Of a DNA stretch of 64,000 nucleotides, positions 34,415 through 46,737 are shown one piece after another. Each line of letters opens with the position of its first letter. The first letter of the stretch is position 1. The stretch lies in NCBI GenBank assembly GCA_037127255.1, contig JBANSL010000012.1, positions 17,432,615-17,496,614 of the forward strand, read 5' to 3'. This DNA is from Persicaria tinctoria. Taxonomy: Eukaryota > Streptophyta > Magnoliopsida > Caryophyllales > Polygonaceae. The notes under the pieces were generated by a model, which was not told the DNA's origin, searched no databases, and saw nothing but the letters and a program-made list of their open reading frames with translations. Both the position numbers and the translations under genes were made by a program.

Positions 34415-35060
34415 TGACAAAACCTGTTCTGTAGAATCCCGTGTTGGCGGGTTCCGAGATCAAGTGAGACGCGAGCGAGCTCAGACGATCGGGCTTACTT
34501 GAGACGCGCGGCGAGATTACCGTCGGCGTACCCAAACCTGTGCCGATCCGAGCTCAAGCCCTACGCGGACCACCATCCTCCCAAGGTTCCATCAATGTCG
34601 GTTTTTTACCAGCCGAGAGTAATCCCGCTTGAAAGGGGGCTCAAGGCTAGGGAATCCGGCCTAAGCCGTTGAAGATCCCCTCTTTCTGACCCCTTGAAAT
34701 GGCCCATTATTTCGATATATAGACCAAGATGAGCCCCTTTTGCATGAATCTTTGGACAAGTGGCTTGGTTTTTAGGACAAGTGTCGGATTTTAGGACAAG
34801 TGTCGGATGGGTGATGCCACGTGTCAGTAGGGGTTTTTGGTGGGTTTTTCCACATGTTGGCCGGGTTTATAGTTCGCGGACGTCTTAGGTCCGTATCTTT
34901 TATCATCCGCGGACATCTCAAGTCTGTATCTCGATTTGTATTCGCCCATTCTTCATACTTATAAGGTTCTATTTGTATAGCGGGGAACCTTTTATAATTA
35001 TATATTCTTATTTACTCGTGATAGTGCAAATATTATTACTTATTCTTTGGTGTTTCGTCA
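34415..35060 (-). repeat. LARD 3' LTR
   Basis: 646 bp; differs from 37889-38537 by few changes, implying recent insertion. Confidence 0.93.
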
Positions 35061-35280
35061 CAGCTCCTCGAACCTTAGTTAAGATGAGACTTAGCTAGGG
35101 TTCGACTCAAACGAGACAACATATGCATTTCTCCTTCGTCTTCTTTGGGAAGAGTACTCAATATATCAGACATTTGGTGTAAAATTTTTTTTTAAGTTTG
35201 TTTGGTCTGGGTTGTACCCAACACATTAGTGGGTTGCCTACGTATCTCTTGGGAAGAGAATCAAGCATTTCGTAGTTCAA

Positions 35281-35660
35281 TCAGGAAGCCCTCCGCGGAT
35301 GAGAGCTCTAGCGTTGAGGGGCCTTAATTTTATACTCATTAAGAGTTTATCTCCGCGAGCATACCAGCTACGATCGGAGGCCCTCTGTGAGCATAGCTCC
35401 AGCATTGAGGGACTTAGTTTATACTCGTTAAGAGTTTATCTCCGCGAGCATACCAGCTACGATCGGAGGCCCTCTCTGAGCATAGCTCCAGCATTGAGGG
35501 ACTTTATTAAGTGTGCTCCGAGAGGCTCAAGCTACGATCGGAGGCCCTCCGCGAGTGATAGTTCCAGCGTTGAGGGACTTAGTTAAGTGTGCTCCGAGAG
35601 GCTCAAGCTACGATCGGAGGCCCTCCGCGAGTGACAGCTCCAGCATTGAGGGACTTAATT
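35281..35660. repeat. LARD tandem array I
   Basis: About five diverged units of 75-90 bp with the core GCTACGATCGGAGGCCCTC and AGCTCCAGCRTTGAGGGACT. Confidence 0.85.
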
Positions 35661-35799
35661 AAATCTTCGATCCGGGAGGCGAGTTCTACCGGATGCCCGA
35701 TGCGGAGCAAGATCACGCGTAATGGGATTCAATAAAATATCCGATCTGGGAGGCAAGTTCAACGACCGGAGGCCCGACGCGGAGCCAAGCTCCAGCGTC

Positions 35800-36418
35800 C
35801 TAGGACTTAAAATATCATCTCCGAGAATGCAGATTCGATTGGAGGCCCGAGGCGGAGCTAAGCTCCAGCGTCCTAGGACGTAATATAAAATATCATCTCC
35901 GAGAATGCAGATTCGATCAGAGGCCCGACGCGGAGCCAAGGTCCAGCGTCCTAGGACTTAATATAAAATATCATCTCCGAGAATGCAGATTCGATCGGAG
36001 GCCCGACGCGGAGCCAAGCTCCAGCGTCCTAGGACTTAATATAAAATATCATCTCCGAGAATGCAGATTCGATCGGAGGCCCGACGCAGAGCCAAGCTCC
36101 AGCGTCCTAGGACTTAATATAAAATATCATCTCCGAGAATGCAGATTCGATCAGGGGCCCGACGCGGAGCCAAGCTCCAGCGTCCTAGGACTTAATATAA
36201 AATATCATCTTCGAGAATGCAGATTCGATCGGAGGCCCGACGCGGAGCCAAGCTCCAGCGTCCTAGGACTTAATATAAAATATCATCTCCGAGAATGCAG
36301 ATTCGATCGGAGGCCCGACGCGGAGCCAAGCTCCAGCGTCCTAGGACTTAATATAAAATATCATCTCCGAGAATGCAGATTCGATCGGAGGCCCGACGCG
36401 GAGCCAAGCTCCAGCGTA
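35800..36418. repeat. LARD tandem array II (78-bp unit)
   Basis: About eight near-identical 78-bp units with GAGAATGCAGATTCGATCGG and CCAGCGTCCTAGGACTTAAT. The spacing is constant at 78 bp with no unique spacers, so it is not CRISPR-like. Confidence 0.93.
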
Positions 36419-36652
36419 AGGGGACTAAATAAAATCTACGACCCGGGAGGCCAGCTCTACGACCGAATGCCCGACGCGGAGCAAGATCACGCGTAAGGAG
36501 ACTAAATAAAATCTACGATCCGGGAGGCCAGCTCTACGACCGGATGCCCGATGCGGAACAAGATCACGCGTAAGGAGACTAAATAAAATCTACGATCCGG
36601 GAGGCCAGCTCTACGACCGGATGCCCGACGCGGAGCAAGCTCCTGCGTCATG
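36419..36652. repeat. LARD tandem array III
   Basis: Three units of about 77 bp with AAATAAAATCTACGATCCGG and GATCACGCGTAAGGAGAC. They are related to arrays I and II by the CCCGACGCGGAGC core. Confidence 0.9.
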
Positions 36653-37870
36653 GGTCTTAATAACTCACGTTCTACATTAGTTAAATAGGTTACAAAAACA
36701 CTTTCCACACTTTAGATATATACGTATATACATTCATCATGGCCCATCAAGAGGCTCCCGCGGCGGTGGATATCTTTGCAAGGACGAGGTTGCACACGCG
36801 GACTCGGGGTGAGCGATGATTGTATGCGAACGGATCTCTTGAATGGTGACCAATTTGTCTTCCTCGTGTCTTCTGCGGCTGCACATGCCTTCCGTGTTTG
36901 CTTTCTTCTGCCCACGACTGTTGATCTGGGCATCTCATGACAAACATACAAATGTATATGTATATGTATATATGCTATTTGTCTACTTCCAGCCGCGGAC
37001 CATTATCATGGTTGAGACATTTTCATTTCACGTCTAATATAGCGTATTACTTTTATGCCTTAATGGGATTAACCTTGATGACCCCCCTCACTTTCTGTCG
37101 ATAACTTAGATGAAAAGGGGTCAAAGAGATGCTTCCTTCGATTTTGTTTATGCAAATCATAACCACACCTACTATATATATATGAACTTCCATTAAGTGC
37201 ATCCGCTAACTAGTTAATTCCGTTACTCATCTGAAATAATTTCAGAAAGATGAATCCACTCAAATCTAAATAAGCATATACTCCGGCCGTATCGTTCTTG
37301 AATTAGTGGTCTCGCTACGAGTGGTGTATTTCAAAGAACCACCAGAGGAACGTACCTCCCTAGCCTCTTTGCCTACTAAATCTCCGCTTGCTCGAAAATT
37401 ATATGTATCTTGAGTCCAATCTAAGTCTTACAATATTAATCAGTGGTAGATGAATAGGAAAGCCAGCTATTAATTTTTTTATAAGGGAGATAACTGCGGC
37501 TCACCAAAATTTCCACATAAAAATGAAAGATGAAGACGCGACGTAATTCTACCAACCCTTATAGTATCAAAATTTGGAAAGAAGCCTCCCTAGCACATAA
37601 AGATCAAAGATGGAAAAGATCACACCCTATATTTTAAGCTTTGGGGATCAATTACCGCAGTGAGACTTGACCTTTATATTTTCTGATTTTAATTCAATGT
37701 CACAAACTGGCCCTTTCAAACATTGAATCACATATATATATTTGGACTGAATTTTCACAGGTATATATTTGATTCATGATCGGACAAAAACAAAAAGAAT
37801 TCAACCCGATCGTGACAAAAATACGCAAATATTTTGTTTTACTCATAGATTACCTCTTAGCGTGAGGAAT
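36653..37870. other. LARD interior, non-coding
   Basis: No domain is recognisable in either strand between the arrays and the primer site. Confidence 0.55.
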
Positions 37871-37888
37871 TCCCACAGACGGCGCCAG

Positions 37889-38537
37889 TGACAAAACCAG
37901 TTCTGTAGAATCCCGTGTTGGCGGGTTCCGAGATCAAGTGAGACGTGAGCGAGCTCAGACGATCGGGCTTACCTGAGACGCGCGACGAGATTACCGTCGG
38001 CGTACGCAAACCTGTGCCGATCCGAGCTCAAGCCCTACGCGGACCACCATCCTCCCAAGGTTCCATCAATGTCGGTTTTTTTACCAGCCGAGAGTAATCC
38101 CGCTTGAAAGGGGGCTCAAGGCTAGGGAATCCGGCCTAAGCCGTTGAAGATCCCCTCTTTCCGACCCCTTGAAATGGCCCATTATTTCGATATATATAGA
38201 CCAAGATGAGCCCCTTTTGCATGAATCTTTGGACAAGTGGCTTGGTTTTTAGGACAAGTGTCGGGTTTTAGGACAAGTGTCGGATGGGTGATGCCACGTG
38301 TCAGTAGGGGTTTTTGGTGGGTTTTTCCACATGTTGGCCGGGTTTATAGTCCGCGGACGTCTTAGGTCCGTATCTTTTATCATCCGCGGACATCTCAAGT
38401 CTGTATCTCGATTTGTATTCGCCCATTCTTCATACTTATAAGGTTCTATTTGTATAGCGGGAAACCTTTTATAATTATATATTCTTATTTACTCGTGATA
38501 GTGCAAATATTATTACTTATTCTTTGGTGTTTTGTCA
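37889..38537 (-). repeat. LARD 5' LTR
   Basis: 649 bp, next to the primer-binding site on its left. Confidence 0.93.
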
Positions 38538-39143
38538 TACGGGTTCGACCCGCCGGGTCAAGGGTCGGGGAAGGGCGACCCGAACCCTAACCCGGGATTT
38601 CCACGGGTTGGCGGGTTCGTGTCACTCGGCGGGGCAAAGGGTTGACGGGTTGACCCGGCGGGTCGGACCCGCCGAGTTGGAACCCGGGTTGGACGGGTTT
38701 GCACTAGTTCGGACATCGGAATCTGAATTGTCGGATCGGATTTGTCGAGAAAGGGAACGGGAATTGAACGCCTATGTGTTTGACAAATATCCTTTCGTGT
38801 TCACAAATCATAACTTGACTCTTTAGTATTTACGTACAAAATACAATATGTAATATTACATCTTATAATTTTCAAAACTAAAAAGTCTACAACTTATAAC
38901 TCTATAAGTTTTACAAATTACAAAAAAGTTGTACAATTTTTGTATTAGGGAGTGTTGGGGGGGGGGGGGAGGAAGAAGGGCTTGAATCGGTTTCCCGACT
39001 GCCTACGTATCCTCCCGGGGGTGAGGAATCAAAGCCCACGTAGTTCTTTTACCTGTATGTCTGAACCCCGGCCCGGTTACCTCCTCTTATAGTCTTCTTG
39101 ATCGTCGGATCCTCCACCTCCTGAGCCATCTGTGCCCGCGCCA

Positions 39144-40655
39144 TCAATGGAGCTCCCAACGGACTCTGTCTCTCTTCCAATCTGCAAGGGAAACTTGGGC
39201 TTCGAGGTTCTCGGGAAGCAACCTTGATCTCTTCTTCGAAAGAATCTGACCTCCGCGACTGAAAAGCTGCTCGACGGCTACGGTGGAGCAAGGTGCCCCA
39301 AGTATTTGTCGGGCGATTACCTGCAACGTCGGGAATCTTTGTCTTTCGGGACGGCTCCACCACTCAAGGACATCGAAATCTTCCTCTTCATCGCTGAGAA
39401 AATCAAAGTTAGTGGACAAATATTCGTCGAGCTCTGAGTGGGGGCTCGACGAAGATCTTGACCTCTTTGACCCAAATATATCTCGGGCAAGTGCCTTAGT
39501 TCTAGCGGTGATGCTGGTTCGTGACCCGCTTGAACTGGAAGGCACGGGAGGACGACCGGAGGGCGCTCTATCGCCCGTCGAATATTCAGTATATAATTGT
39601 TCTAACAATCCTCTAACTCTAGCAATAATAATTGTAACATTGCAATCAGGATCATCCACAATTCCTAAAGTCGGATAATAGTTTTCTAAAAACAATTCAA
39701 CTCCGTGTAATTTATATCTAGGGTCGAAACAACACGCTACGAGGAAAATGTCGGGTATAAATTTGTAATATGCGATCCATTTTTGCCGCATCTCCATAGT
39801 TGCTTGGGAAATGGAAGGCGTGTTAATCCCGTCTTGAAGGGCTATTGCTACGTTCATTGCAATAAAACAAAAAATGTTTGATGTAGGCATGTAAACGTGG
39901 GAAAACGTCCGAGTTGCGTCGTAAAAAACTGTGAAAACCTCCACAACGTCCCGGGCCTGAGTCCACACATCGGCAAATATGTGTGAGTCCGGGATGTTTT
40001 GTGTTGCGAAACCGGAAAGAAGTTCCTTGTAAGCGATTGAATCATAAATCATTGTGTAAGTGGAGTTCCACCGAGTGCAAACGTCCTTGGGGAACGTTTT
40101 TGGGTGGGTTTGGTGAGCACGACAATAAGCGCTCCATTGCTAACAGCTTCGCCAAAGTGCCCGCAAAACAAATCGAATTGGTTCAACAACACCTTGTAAA
40201 TATGTTAAACCATCTTGAACACATAAGTTTAAAATATGAGGGGCGCAACGGATGTGGAAAAACTTGCCGCCTATCGCAGGCTGACAGTTTTGGATTAAAT
40301 CTGGGATATATGCGGTGTTGGCAGAAGCGTTGTCAAAACCGATACTAAAAACTCTTTTAGTTAATCTATATTCTTGTAAAACCTTTAAAAGGACACCTGC
40401 TATGTTTCGTGCCGTGTGTGCTTCGTCGAAAACTCGAAAAGCTAAAACACGTTTGTGCAATTGAAAACGTTGATCAACCCAATGGCAAGTAACACCCATG
40501 TATGAGTGATGTTGCCAATGGTCGGTCCAAATGTCACTACAAATCGAAACGTGTAAATCATGGTTTTTTTGAAAATATTCGATTAATTCATTTTTACGGG
40601 TGTTATACCATCTAATTGGTTTGTCTTGTGGGTTGTAAGCTTTCTTTATTTAATT
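39144..40655 (-). pseudogene. hAT transposase (RICESLEEPER/BED type), 5'-truncated, one internal stop
   Basis: Minus-strand reading from about 40655 gives YNPQDKPIRWYN, then ICSDIWTDHWQHHSYMGVTC, FSIGFDNASAN and FFHIRCAPHILNLCVQDGL of the catalytic core, a DUF4413-like middle (VFYDATRTFSHVYMPTSN, KFIPDIFLVACCFDPRYKL), and the C-terminal dimerisation domain (LEWWSRPERQRFPTL, APCSTVAVEQLFSRGG). The only break I found is a TAG at 40142-40140, with both halves in one frame. The N-terminal BED zinc finger is missing. hAT transposases cut and reinsert the element at 8-bp targets. Confidence 0.9.
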
Positions 40656-42196
40656 CAATGCAAGTTAGTTTCTTTTGTTATTTGATGTCTTTCTTGATGA
40701 TGAAGAGCGAGTAGTCCACCCACTTCTGGGGCTAGGGTGAGCCCGATGGTGGCCATATGAGATGATGCAGTAAAGGTCAGATCTTTTTATGCAATTCGTC
40801 TTCTATCCCTATGAGCATGATTCTTTTGCGAGAGTTGAAGGTGATCCTTGTTTGTATTATTGAAGCGAAAGTGATCTTAATACAACTGGGGTTAATTATG
40901 TGAAAAGGGTTAGTAACAATTAGGGTTTATGCGAAAGCCTCTATATGCCTATTTGTTAGTAACGAAAGTTACTTTGATGGAAAGCATGATCTTTTATGCC
41001 TTTATGTGTTACTTTGCATGGTTATCGTTGTGGTGTTGATACCCTGGTCTTGGAAGTCGTTTATTATATTGATTTATTTCGTCAAAAATCTGAGTTTTGG
41101 GTTCGAAATTTGCAATTTACACTTTCTGTCTTTCCAGTCGATACAGAGGAGGAGCTCGTCGAGATCAAGTAGGCCTTAGTCGATCTCGAGTACGGTCTTG
41201 TCTAGGTCGAGTAGAGTTTCTGCTTTTGTTGTCGATTTTGCAGTTTCTGTTTTCACTGTTTGTTGTCGATCTCGAGTAGGTAGTTGTCGAGATCGAGTAC
41301 GTCTGTTGTCTTGCTTTGTTCTTTACTTTCTTTCGCTATTTTCTGTCTTTGCTTTTGTTTCTGTTTTGCTTTGTCTTTTCTGCTTTTATTTCTGTCTTTA
41401 TGCTGCTTGTCTGTGAGATTCGTTGCTACCTAAGAACTGCTGACGTGCTTCCTCGTGGATTCGATCCTGACAACCTTCTACTACAACGGGAGGAAGTCTT
41501 GTATTTATTTGCTGAGACAGGGAATTCAGTCTGATCTTTATTCTATATTTATTTCATACTTGACCATCCTCCTGCAACAACATGAGCTACCTGTGTATGA
41601 ATCAACTATGATCATTTCCATCTGTGGATAAAAGGGTTGGAAAGGAGACGCTCTATTTCCTCGATTAGGTCTGTGGAATCATGGATGGATCTTTATTTAT
41701 AAGTATAATGTAAATGGTTTTGCCATAGCTCATTGGGTCGCGCTGCATATTGAGACGACTGCATGATCTGATTATTTTTAAATTAGCGGGAAGCATTACG
41801 TTATACTTTGACAATCTTGGGCCTTCTTCTCTAAATGGGTCGTTCTTCTACTTTCGGCCCTCTAAGAAGTGATTGATGTCCTACAACGTTTCAACACGTG
41901 GCGATATATGTGGGGGAGTCAAACAGACTCGGAGACCCCCTATAAAAAGGGGTTCACTGTTTTTCATTTTTCATGTTCTAGGGTTTTTACTCTTTACTGC
42001 TATCTCTGTTCTTGTCAATCTTCGGATCTACTTCAGGTAATGTTCTTCTCCTTCCTATTTGATTCCTTGTTTTAGTATGTAGCACATTGTTTTAAGGCCA
42101 TTTCTTATGTGACTTAGTTAGTTATAAGTCCGTCCTTCAAACTTCCTTACTAGGTTTTTAGTGAAAGAATTGCTCTGAATCTTAAACCCTCCGCGA
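40656..42196. other. Unrecognised sequence left of a retroelement ORF; possible LTR or promoter
   Basis: Repeated GTCGATCTCGAGTA-like motifs lie at 41130-41300. At 41940 TATAAAAAGGGG is followed by a leader-like CT-rich stretch and a possible intron (CTTCAG/GTAATG to TACTAG near 42148). This fits a 5' LTR or leader for the ORF starting at 42197, but no second LTR was found. Confidence 0.4.
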
Positions 42197-42259
42197 ATGG
42201 CAAGCTCTCAAGAGAGTACTGAAAGCGTCTAGGTCGTGGATGTTGAAGAGATGAGATCG

Positions 42260-42932
42260 CACTACTAGAATCATTGTAAATACCCACGGTAATGCGCCAA
42301 CGGGGGAAGAAGTGGAATAGGTTTAGCAACGAATAGTGCTGTTGCAGACAGCTCAGGGCATTAGTGATGGCAATTGGCGTTGGTATTTAGTTGGGACCCA
42401 CCACTGAGCAAGCTGCCAACCTACCTACAAATATTAAACAAGTAAAAAGCAAACAACTCATGGTGTTTTTAATTTATTATGTATATTGAAAGAATTATAA
42501 TACTGTAAAAAATTGTATGCGTGTACCAGTAGTTTACCCAACTCTACTTTTTAATAAATGCATGTATGGTTCTTCAACAATTTTTGAAAATATTTACACA
42601 ACAAATATTTTAAAATGTGTAATTATAATTTAGCAGTATATTGTACCGTTGAGCATTTAGTTCTATTAACCTTCAACCTTCTGTATATAAAGAGAAAATG
42701 ACTTGGGATTAAACCACAAGCCATATTTTCCTTCCGCCATTTCAACCTTCTATAGATCGACTTTGGATCGAGGCAATTGGGGGTGAGTACAAAGGAAGAA
42801 TTTAGAGCCAGGGATCGCTATACCGTTCTCGTCCGGATATGCATAATCTGGTTGTTCGTCAAAGGTCTTTACCATTGCAAGGTGACATTGAGAAGGTAAA
42901 TCAATTAGAGGAGCGGCTTAAATCAATGGAGG

Positions 42933-42978
<46 letters not shown>

Positions 42979-44056
42979 GCAACAACAACAAGATATGCAA
43001 CATCGAGAGAATGTTATTATCCAACGGGAAGTTGTGATTCAAGAGCAAGTGAAGGTTGCACTTGTGGTACAACAAAAAGCACACACCGAACAAATTCAAA
43101 GGCTCCTGGGGATGACAAGGCCTCAGTTTGCAGCCCCTCCAACTGACTCATCATTTGTGTCTTTACTGAATTCTAATATCCTTGCATCTCCAAATCCAAT
43201 TGCTGCTCCATGTGGGATAAATGATACATTCCTCCAACAAATTTTAAATGTTTCTCCTATCCCCTTTTCAAACCCCTCAAGGTTCACTTCTAGCATTGGT
43301 GGTGTTGGTCATGGTGGTGGTAGTTTTATTGAAGGCAGCCCTGGGAGTGGTGGTTCTATTGGTGGTGGTGATTCTGCAAATAGAGATTGAGGTGAAAGTT
43401 ATGGTTCTGCTAGTAGGAGTGGTGGTTCTTGATAAATTGGAATTCTATCTCTCTTTTGCCTACTGTTGGAAGATAGAATATCAGGTTATTAAACACTTAG
43501 AATGGATCTTTTTTTGCTGTTGGAAGACAAGATCACTTTTGTAAAGTGGAAAAGATTGGATGTGGTTTACGGTTTATGGGTATTGTCGGTATAATACAAA
43601 TATTTTGGTTATTAATGTTATTTATAAAATGTTTCTTTTTATGATTTTTTTTTAATATAGTATATTTGTGTTTAATATAGGTGTTAAATAATCAAAAAAA
43701 AATATCAAATAATAATATTTTATTACTTTTGTATTAAAGATTAAAAAAATGTGAATATAAAAATAAGACAATAAACATTTAATGACCCAACAAGAGCAGT
43801 CGTTGGAATATGTATTTTGTCCTGACATATATAGGGCAAAGTGCCCAGTTGATTTGGGTTGTATAGAGTCATGTGCCTATCAGCCCCATCTGTTGGAAAT
43901 ACCAACGGTTTACAATGTAGGCATTTAATACGGTTCATTCCATTGGTATATTACCAACGCTCCAAATCTCAACGGATGACTCATCGTTGACAATTCTAAA
44001 TCCGTTGGTAATACCAACAGGCATATTAGTTGGCAAAACCTCCTATTCCAGTAGTG
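42260..44056. mobile_element. CACTA (En/Spm) element
   Basis: Begins CACTACTAGAA and ends TTCCAGTAGTG, the inverted ends of the superfamily, with TCG duplicated at 42257-42259 and 44057-44059. It is 1.8 kb and lacks the main transposase domain. Near the right end an ACCAACGG/CCGTTGG-type motif recurs (43800-44030), as expected for subterminal binding sites. Confidence 0.93.
42839..43390 (+). CDS. Poly-Gln coiled-coil ORF in the CACTA element
   Basis: 183 codons: a predicted coiled coil (DIEKVNQLEERLKSMEDK), about 17 glutamines, then more helix and a Gly/Ser-rich tail. Plant En/Spm proteins of the Transposase_24 type end in a similar coiled coil, so it may be their C-terminal exon. No splice partner was identified. 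Confidence 0.5.
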
Positions 44057-45808
44057 TCGACTACCATTCACGCGAATCAATTTGCAACGTTTAGTAAAAT
44101 GGATGAGGGTGAATTATCGATTCGTTATCCTAAAGACCCTTATGACCCAACTTATTACTCTTCTCCTCAACCACAATCGAGATCCTTGTCTTTTGAGGAA
44201 ACTGCATCTTCTACTTCGTCTGATCGATCACAATCCTTGAGTTTGGATTCTATCCTCCGATCGTCGGATTCATGTCACTCGTACAAGGAATGGGATCAGC
44301 ATACGAATCTTTCTTCGGGAAAAGTAATTGAGCCATCAAAGCGTCATTCACAGACTGTGTTGGGCGACTTCCAGCCGATCCTTTATAATTTGGCTCATCT
44401 TTAGTCCTGCTCCTTTTGAGGGAACTACATTCCTCAGCATGTGGTTTCAATTTCGGTGGTATCTCAGATTCTCAGGCCCACGTGATTCCAATTGCATCAC
44501 TGAATAGCCAGTGTAAGAGGGATCACATATATGGGATTGGAGGAAGTACAAGTGATGGATCGAGATTTTCCATGGCCCGCGGGCGTGGAATTGTGTTTAC
44601 CTACAGATGGTGGTGGCAGCCCGGACTCTTACCCTGGGTGCCTAGTTGTGTACGTGGAGAGTTTGGTCCAGGGCTTCCGTCTTCCGCTTCATTCTCTATA
44701 TAAACGATTTTTGAAAGAGTGCGGATTGAGCCCCGCCCAGCTCGCCCCGAATAGTTGGTTGTTCTTGTCAAGCTTTATTATGCGATGTCTAGAGATGGGG
44801 GTGAAGCCGACATTCGACCTTCTTACCAAGTTGTTCGCGGTAAGCCACGGAACCAAACTCAACGACTTTTTTCAAGGTCGTTTAATCGCGTATGTGGTGG
44901 ATCGTCACTCCAGAATATAAATGGTTTTTGGTTCGAGATCCTTCCCACAAAATATTAGATTATCATACGGAGCCGCGATTCTATCGTCGGGTAAAAAAGT
45001 GTGGCGTGGATGGGCTTGCTGAAATCGATAAGGCTTTTCCTTATACTAATCGAATTTCCTGGCGGGACATGGTGACCCCCATTTTCTTGGGAATGGCCGA
45101 ATTGAGCCTTTCCCATCCGCGCATAGGTTGTTACTTTATAATGTACTATCATAAGTTCTTCCTCACTGTGCTTACCTGAAATTCATTTCATTTATGTAGG
45201 AGATATGGAGATGAAGGACATGCTGAAAGAGGCGAAGGCTTCAGCCAAAGAGGCGAAAGAAGCAGCTTTGGGACCATCTTTGCGCAAGAGGAGGTTGCCC
45301 TTTGACGTTGGCAAAGCTCTGAAGAGGGTGTGGACGTCTGGATCGGCTGCAAAGGTGCATAAAACGCTTTCTGGAGAGAAGAGCCCTCCAGTAGTTTTAC
45401 CCCAAAATTTTCCTCTCCCGGTAACTCCCGTCCCCATGGCCGTAACTCCAGTTGCTCAACCCCAGGAGGAAACTCCCCGAGCCGCCCAAGAAGGGACTCA
45501 ACCTAATAAAGAGCTACCTTTGATGACACTCGAAGTTACCTCCCAAGCTGATCCTGGATCTTCCAAACCCCCTGCAAAAAAACTGAAGTCAAAGAACCTG
45601 CCCCGTCCCCCTAGGCCAATGCGGACTGGGATCCCGCCTTCGTGCTAGTTACAAGGAAGGGCACGAAGTTCTTCGTATGCCAGGTTTTGATAGGGAAGAA
45701 CTAGACAAGTTGGCTTTCCCTCCGGGCTTGGGAGTTTGCGAACAAGGGTTCCTCAACCAAATGTAGGATGATCAGTTTGCTTTAGAGCAGGATCGATGGA
45801 GCCAATGG

Positions 45809-46012
45809 GTAAGAGACGTTTATTTTTAATTTGCTTTTGTCCAAAAAACTTTCCCTTAATAGTTGTTTTTATCATGGTCGTGCAATACAATAAAATGTGT
45901 GAGGTAGGCACCTGCAGCTATGGGACGTGGTTCTAAAACAAAAAGAGGAGGTCAAACACTTAAAGAAGAAATTGGAAGAAACGGAGACCGAGTCGGTTAG
46001 CCTGCCCGCGCA
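45809..46012 (+). pseudogene. Element ORF, coiled-coil exon interrupted by a hAT
   Basis: From about 45905 the + strand reads VVLKQKEEVKHLKKKLEETE, a heptad-like coiled coil, and is broken at 46012 by the hAT. It resumes at 49987. Confidence 0.55.
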
Positions 46013-46737
46013 TAGTGGCAGGCCCAAAATTTTTGCCAGGGAGGGGCTGGAAACTATAAAGAACGATAATAAAATTCATCTTGCGAATTCATTACCATAA
46101 ACAAGTTCAATACTAGTATAAATTGGTGTTCAATATTACAAATAAGTTCATTTACTAAATATGTTTTCGTAGTTCCAAATCACTAATAATTACTCATTGT
46201 TTCTTCAATCGAGCTTTTTTTTCACTACTTACATCATCTCTACGTATGTTAGTAAAATCATCTCCACTTCCAACCGCTTTCAACATACCGAAATGGATTA
46301 GGAATATGATTGATTGAAGAAATTGAAGATCTAACGGTAAGAAAACAAATCCCCAAATTCAATTAATAAGTTCACAAAATTGATTCTCAAACTCACAAAT
46401 CTGGACAGTTAAGGTTAAATGATTGTTAACTATTAAAATAATTTTTTGGGCATAAGGACAAATGACTGTATTAGAAATTGAACCCTCAAAATGGTCTGGA
46501 GTATAAATATTCGGGAAAAAAAAACCGCTGCTACTTGTTTGAAAAGGAAAAAAAATCACAAACAAAGTAAAAAAAAAACGGGGGCCTAGTAAGGCTCGAA
46601 CCCCCAACTAACCTCTTCAATATCTCCTTTCCCTCACATATCCATTTACTAGCTAAACTAGAGGGATTTAGTGATACAGAGTTCCTTCTTGTTTTATTTA
46701 TTATGAAAATACCACATATTTTTTAGGGCAGTACCGT

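Larger units (their letters stand above)
34415..38537 (-). mobile_element. Non-coding LTR retrotransposon (LARD-like), 4.1 kb
   Basis: LTRs 34415-35060 and 37889-38537 (about 648 bp) are nearly identical, with TGAC...GTCA ends. Flanks GACGG and TACGG match at 4 of 5. The primer site on the minus strand, TGGCGCCGTCTGTGGGA (37887-37871), shows it is minus-oriented. The interior has no Gag or Pol and is largely tandem arrays, so movement would need proteins from another element. It is inserted in the CGGGTC-rich end of the hAT. Confidence 0.88.
34378..40655 (-). mobile_element. hAT element with transposase remnant, interrupted by a LARD
   Basis: The left end TAGGCGTGGCCACGGGTC matches the ends of the 23641-25724 hAT (TARACATGGCCACGGGTC). 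CGGGTC/GACCCG repeats follow on both sides of the LARD (34395-34414 and 38538-38690). A minus-strand transposase lies at 39144-40655. The opposite terminus was not found, so the element is truncated where the transposase reading ends, near 40655. Confidence 0.72.
42197..45808 (+). pseudogene. Transposase_28-type (gypsy-type) element ORF, first part, split by a CACTA element
   Basis: ATG 42197 opens a frame with a TAG at 42230. It runs to TCG 42257-42259, where the CACTA sits, and continues exactly in frame at 44060 as TTIHANQFATFSKMDEGELS. 44531-44920 encodes VQGFRLPLHSLYKRFLKECG and LSPAQLAPNSWLFLSSFIM, matching the Transposase_28 (putative gypsy-type) domain; after a frameshift WFLVRDPSHKILDYH follows. 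45205-45648 is Pro/Lys-rich. Such proteins are plant mobile-element products of uncertain function. Intron-like boundaries (for example ATGTAG/GAGATATG at 45199) suggest splicing. Confidence 0.7.

Noticed and set aside
35800..36652. Regular 77-78-bp repeats that might suggest a CRISPR array
   Set aside because: The units are contiguous with no unique spacers, and they lie inside a plant LTR element.
46585..46615. Possible tRNA-like B box (GGTTCGAGCC on the minus strand)
   Set aside because: No A box or cloverleaf at the right spacing; it lies inside a hAT.
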